Source of the DNA: Acidobacteriota bacterium | GTDB lineage: Bacteria; Acidobacteriota; Terriglobia; Bryobacterales; Bryobacteraceae | NCBI GenBank assembly: GCA_014584705.1 | Contig: JACTMJ010000024.1 | Coordinates: forward strand, 238,554 to 302,553 | Reading direction: 5' to 3' | DNA length: 64,000 bases | Shown: in pieces, positions 61,091 to 64,000 of the stretch | Layout of the letters: each line of letters starts with the position of its first letter | Position numbering within the stretch: the first letter of the stretch is position 1 | Notes under the pieces: generated by a model | Database searches by the model: none | What the model was told of the DNA's origin: nothing | The model's input: the letters and a program-made list of their open reading frames with translations, nothing else | Position numbers and translations under genes: made by a program

Positions 61091-61174
61091 TCAGAGCTTT
61101 TCGCAAGCCTTGGTGAGCGCCCAACACGAGGAGAAGAAAAGAAGCGCAGTACCGATGTAGAAGAGGTCAAGCAT
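61091..61174 (-). CDS. Second 27-aa membrane peptide upstream of kdpF
   Basis: The minus-strand ATG at 61174 gives MLDLFYIGTALLFFSSCWAL and then TKACEKL, a single hydrophobic helix with a charged C-terminus, similar in length to KdpF. It ends 24 bp ahead of kdpF. Peptides of this kind precede kdpF in several kdp operons, to my recollection. No strong ribosome binding site is visible. It may be a second stabilising peptide or a leader peptide. Confidence 0.6.
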   Translation of the reverse strand: MLDLFYIGTALLFFSSCWALTKACEKL

Positions 61175-61396
61175 TGGCCGGGGTCCTCCGTCGGAATTGC
61201 GGAATATCGGCTCCGTTTTGAGCCAAGATCCAGTCCGCGTCGCGGAGAGCTCTCCGAAACTTTCCGGCCATCCGGTCATCGCGCCGTGGCCTGCAACTGG
61301 AACACCGACGCAGGATTGAGGTGTGCGCTCCACGCCCCTCGCTCTTCAGAATTGAACCCATTTTCGTCTCCAAGAACGAGAGTAGGGCCCAAGTGA

Positions 61397-61435
61397 TAAG
61401 GAAGTCATAAGGAGAGTCTAAGGACTTCGTTAAGG
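61397..61435. promoter_or_regulatory. Four TAAGG direct repeats, probable KdpE binding array
   Basis: TAAGG occurs at 61397-61401, 61408-61412, 61419-61423 and 61431-61435, spaced 11, 11 and 12 bp, that is one helical turn apart, within a 39-bp stretch (read CCTTA on the coding strand). It lies in the 270-bp gap between the kdpE stop (61445) and the small-peptide/kdpF genes. OmpR-family regulators such as KdpE bind direct repeats with this spacing. Confidence 0.65.
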
Positions 61436-61444
61436 ACGGAAAGA

Positions 61445-62140
61445 TCAGGATGCCGGCGGCTCGAAGCGGTATCCAATCCAAGGTTCGGTAAGGAGATAAC
61501 GGGGGTGGGCGGAATCCGGTTCGATCTTCTTCCGGAGCTGATTGATAAAGACGCGCAGGTACTCCACCTGATCGCCATAATCCGGCCCCCAAACGGCCTG
61601 CAGAAGTTTTGCGTGGGAGATGGGTGTGCGCGGATTGGCGATGAGATAATGCAGCAGATCGAACTCCTTCGGCGTTAGCCGGGTTTCCTTGCCTGCCCGG
61701 CGCACCCTGCGGGTTTGCAGGTCCACTTCGATGCCATCCAGGCGGATGACTTCGGCTTCGCTTCCCCGCGCCGCCGGCATCCGGCGCAGCGCGGCCCGAA
61801 TGCGGGCCGTCAGTTCCGGAATTCCGAACGGCTTCGTGATGTAGTCGTCAGCCCCGGCATCGAGCGCGGTCACCTTATCCAACTCCGCATTGCGAACCGT
61901 GAGCATAATGACCGCCGCATCGGAACCCGCGCGAATCTCGCGGCACGTAGCGAGTCCCCCCATGCCAGGCATGTTCATGTCGAGCAGCACCAGGTCAAAT
62001 CGCTGGTGGCGGATGGCGAGCAGCGCATCCTCGCCGGTTCTGGCATCGAAAACTTCGTAGCCCTGCGCGGAGAGCGTGGTGCGCAGAACACGGCGGATCT
62101 GCGGCTCGTCGTCCACGACAAGAATGCGTCCCGTGCTCAT
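61445..62140 (-). CDS. kdpE: KdpE-type response regulator
   Basis: A 231-residue OmpR-family regulator. The receiver domain has acidic pocket Asp10/Asp11 (VVDDEPQ), phospho-acceptor Asp54 (LVLLDMNMPGMGG) and Lys in TKPFG. The C-terminal winged helix carries LTPKEFDLLHYLIANPRTPI and WGPDYGDQVEYLRVFINQLRKKIE, typical of KdpE. It should activate kdpFABC under K+ limitation. The ATG at 62140 overlaps the kinase stop (ATGA), so both are translationally coupled. The binding array at 61397-61435 is just downstream of its stop. Confidence 0.94.
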   Translation of the reverse strand: MSTGRILVVDDEPQIRRVLRTTLSAQGYEVFDARTGEDALLAIRHQRFDLVLLDMNMPGMGGLATCREIRAGSDAAVIMLTVRNAELDKVTALDAGADDYITKPFGIPELTARIRAALRRMPAARGSEAEVIRLDGIEVDLQTRRVRRAGKETRLTPKEFDLLHYLIANPRTPISHAKLLQAVWGPDYGDQVEYLRVFINQLRKKIEPDSAHPRYLLTEPWIGYRFEPPAS

Positions 62141-63618
62141 GCTGGGCTCTCTCCGGCCAGCGGCAGGCGGAAGCAGAAAGCCGCTCCAGCGGGCGTGGCG
62201 GCTTCCACCCAAAGGTCCCCGCCGTGCATGCGCGTGATCTCTCTGGCGATGTGCAAGCCAAGCCCCGTGCCAGCCACCAGATCGCGCGTGCTCGTTCGGC
62301 GATAGAACTTGTCAAAAATGCGCATCCGGTCCCGCTCGGGAACGCCCGGCCCGCGGTCCTCAATGCGGAGCATGAGGCTCTCTCCATCCAATTCCGCCTT
62401 GCAGGCAACGACGGAAGCGGGCTCGGAGTACTTGAGCGCATTGTCAAGGACCTGCCTTAAGGCAAGCAACATCAACTCCCGGTCGGCCCGCAGACCGATT
62501 GCGGCCTCGTCGCCAATTCTGATCCGCTCGGCGCCCCGGTTCTCGAAAGTCTGCACGGCGGATTTCAACAGCGCGGACGATGACGTTTCCTCGCGATGAA
62601 GCCGAACGGTGCCCGCATCGATCTCGGCCATTTTTACGGCCTCTGCAACCAGTTGGCTCAGCCGGTCGGTTTCTTCTTCAATAATGGATGCCAATTCCTT
62701 CTGATCTTCCGCCCGGGCCGGATCCAATGTTTGCAGGCCGGTCGCCGCCGCCTTGATCGAGGTGAGAGGCGTCTTGAATTCATGCGTGATTGCATCCAGC
62801 AACGTCGACTTGAACTCCTCGCTCTGCCGCGCCGCTTCCGCCCGGTTCGCCGCCTCCTCCGTTCGCACCCGCTCCAGGGCGATCGCCACCAGATTCAGCA
62901 TCGATTGCACCGCACCGTCAGATACCGCTATCCCAACGGCTGCCAGTGCGCCAACCGGGCTGCCGCCCAAGGAGATCGGCCAGACGTCAAGATCTTCCTT
63001 GGCGTAGCGCTGGTGGCTGCCGATACGGGCTACTTCCTCGAGGCGAGGCTCCCATCCCGGCATCTCTTCCCCGTCGCCGCGGAAGCTTCGTCCGGACTTC
63101 GAATCCAGAATCATGACGGCGGGGGACGAGAAAATCTGGACGATGCTTTGCGCAGCTTGCGTGCCAATCGGACGCGAAGACTCCGTTAACAGGATGGCCC
63201 GGCTCAGCGCATAAAGCTGTTCCGTCTCTTGCTGCCTCCGACGGGCCTCCAGGGCCTGCTTACGCGCCCGATCGGATAAATGGCTGGCGACCAGCGCGGT
63301 AAGCAGAAACGTGAATAGAGCCACGAGGTTCTCGGGATCCGCAATCGTAAATCTTTCCAAGGGCGGGAGAAAGAAGAAATTGAAGCACAACATCGCGACG
63401 AACGATACAAGAACCGACACGCGAAAGCCCGCCGCCGTGGCGACACTCAGCACAACCAGCAGGAAAAGGAATCCTACCGTCGAGGTGTTGACCGTCAGTA
63501 CGCTCGAAAACAAGGCGGTAACGACGCTAACCCCCGCGAGTCCAAGCAGTAGGCCGCGAACGGAGAATGGTTTCTTCAGCGAATCGCTCACGGAAAGGCT
63601 CCCCTTCCATAGCATCAT
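62137..63618 (-). CDS. Sensor histidine kinase corresponding to the C-terminal half of KdpD
   Basis: A 493-residue kinase. Four membrane segments of the KdpD/DUF4118 type lie at about 20-115 (LLGLAGVSVVTALFSS, GFLFLLVVLSVATAAGF). A GAF-like domain follows (about 130-250), then the HisKA domain with His279 in ITHEFKTPLTS and the ATPase domain (ALRQVLDNALKYS, RIEDRGPGVP, TGLGLHIAREI). The N-terminal KdpD domain, with its Walker A and USP modules, is absent; it is supplied by two separate genes at 53954-56135. A GTG at 63591 has a better ribosome site (AAGGGGAG) than the ATG at 63618. It is coupled to kdpE. Confidence 0.92.
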   Translation of the reverse strand: MMLWKGSLSVSDSLKKPFSVRGLLLGLAGVSVVTALFSSVLTVNTSTVGFLFLLVVLSVATAAGFRVSVLVSFVAMLCFNFFFLPPLERFTIADPENLVALFTFLLTALVASHLSDRARKQALEARRRQQETEQLYALSRAILLTESSRPIGTQAAQSIVQIFSSPAVMILDSKSGRSFRGDGEEMPGWEPRLEEVARIGSHQRYAKEDLDVWPISLGGSPVGALAAVGIAVSDGAVQSMLNLVAIALERVRTEEAANRAEAARQSEEFKSTLLDAITHEFKTPLTSIKAAATGLQTLDPARAEDQKELASIIEEETDRLSQLVAEAVKMAEIDAGTVRLHREETSSSALLKSAVQTFENRGAERIRIGDEAAIGLRADRELMLLALRQVLDNALKYSEPASVVACKAELDGESLMLRIEDRGPGVPERDRMRIFDKFYRRTSTRDLVAGTGLGLHIAREITRMHGGDLWVEAATPAGAAFCFRLPLAGESPA

Positions 63619-64000
63619 AGGTCACCATCCCCGTCCCACGGGGACCGGCGGCGGCACGAGAGTGTCTCTCCGCGGCGGCCCGGGAGAAAATGCGCCATGT
63701 ATATGCGGGCGTGCGACCGGTTAAGCCGCTAAGGCAGACTACGCATCGAAAGCCAAACATTTCGGTGACAGGCACACGGCTTCCTCTTCTCAATCCGTTG
63801 CCCCAGCCACCTGCAGCGAACCGTCGCGTTAGCGACAGGCGGCCCATTAGCTAGGCGTTTTACACGTCTGGATTCGTGCCCCCCCTAACCCGCCGCACCC
63901 CATCCCCTCTCGATCCGGCCCAGCAAAGGCCGCCGAGCGCCAGCGAGACCATGTCGCGACGGCCCCGTTTGGCCGGTGTGACGCCTCCGTGCCGCCCTCG
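63619..64000. other. Right edge, no gene supported
   Basis: The last 380 bp contain no gene that I can support. A degenerate copy of the C-rich repeat block, CCCCCCCTAACCCGCC followed by GCACCCC, lies near 63880-63900. Confidence 0.45.

Overview
The window is bacterial chromosome, GC-rich and densely coded on both strands, most likely from an acidobacterium of the Solibacter/Bryobacter type. That is inferred from gene content: two large Oar-like TonB-dependent receptors with carboxypeptidase-regulatory N-termini, a CadC-type regulator fused to TPR repeats beside one of them, Tat-exported carbohydrate-active proteins and a heavily split kdp locus. No rRNA, tRNA, CRISPR array, prophage or complete insertion sequence was seen.

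Layout. 0.1-6 kb: housekeeping metabolism (SDR oxidoreductase, adenosine-specific kinase, O-acetylhomoserine sulfhydrylase, signal peptidase I with two small membrane proteins, and preQ0 synthesis genes queC-queE). 6.2-10.3 kb: a four-gene PspA envelope module resembling E. coli yjfIJKL, with a duplicated DUF350 protein, closed by a strong terminator. 10.4-23.3 kb: RidA, a P-loop kinase coupled to a MEMO-family protein, pterin dehydratase coupled to a beta-lactamase/NamZ fusion, an AT-hook-like miniprotein, two coupled transporters (APC and SSS), a TPR protein, a bifunctional-nuclease-domain protein and MiaB. 23.3-43 kb: an accessory region with winged-helix/TPR regulator, TonB receptor and a lyase-like gene interrupted by an in-frame amber codon, a second TonB receptor, an IS200 fragment, dispersed hairpin repeats and carbohydrate-active enzymes (propeller-type, DUF2961/GH172). 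43-50.2 kb: an acyl-CoA synthetase/ACP/PlsC fusion, an EVE-domain protein and a three-gene polysaccharide export cassette. 50.3-53.4 kb: copper homeostasis (CopZ-like chaperone, CopA, CsoR) behind a palindromic CsoR-type operator. 53.9-63.6 kb: a complete Kdp potassium system on the minus strand, with kdpFABC, KdpE, a truncated histidine kinase and two separate KdpD N-terminal-domain proteins.

How the parts relate. Several pairs share stop/start bases (ATGA or GTGA), which points to translational coupling: the 57-aa protein with its neighbour, kinase with MEMO protein, pterin dehydratase with the fusion enzyme, APC with SSS transporter, histidine kinase with KdpE, DUF350 with its partner. The most unusual elements are the three-way split of KdpD with one N-terminal paralogue lacking its Walker A lysine, four TAAGG direct repeats at about 11-bp spacing upstream of kdpF, the PspA module, the two enzyme fusions, a perfect 37-bp palindrome at the head of the lyase-like gene, and the amber codon that splits that gene.
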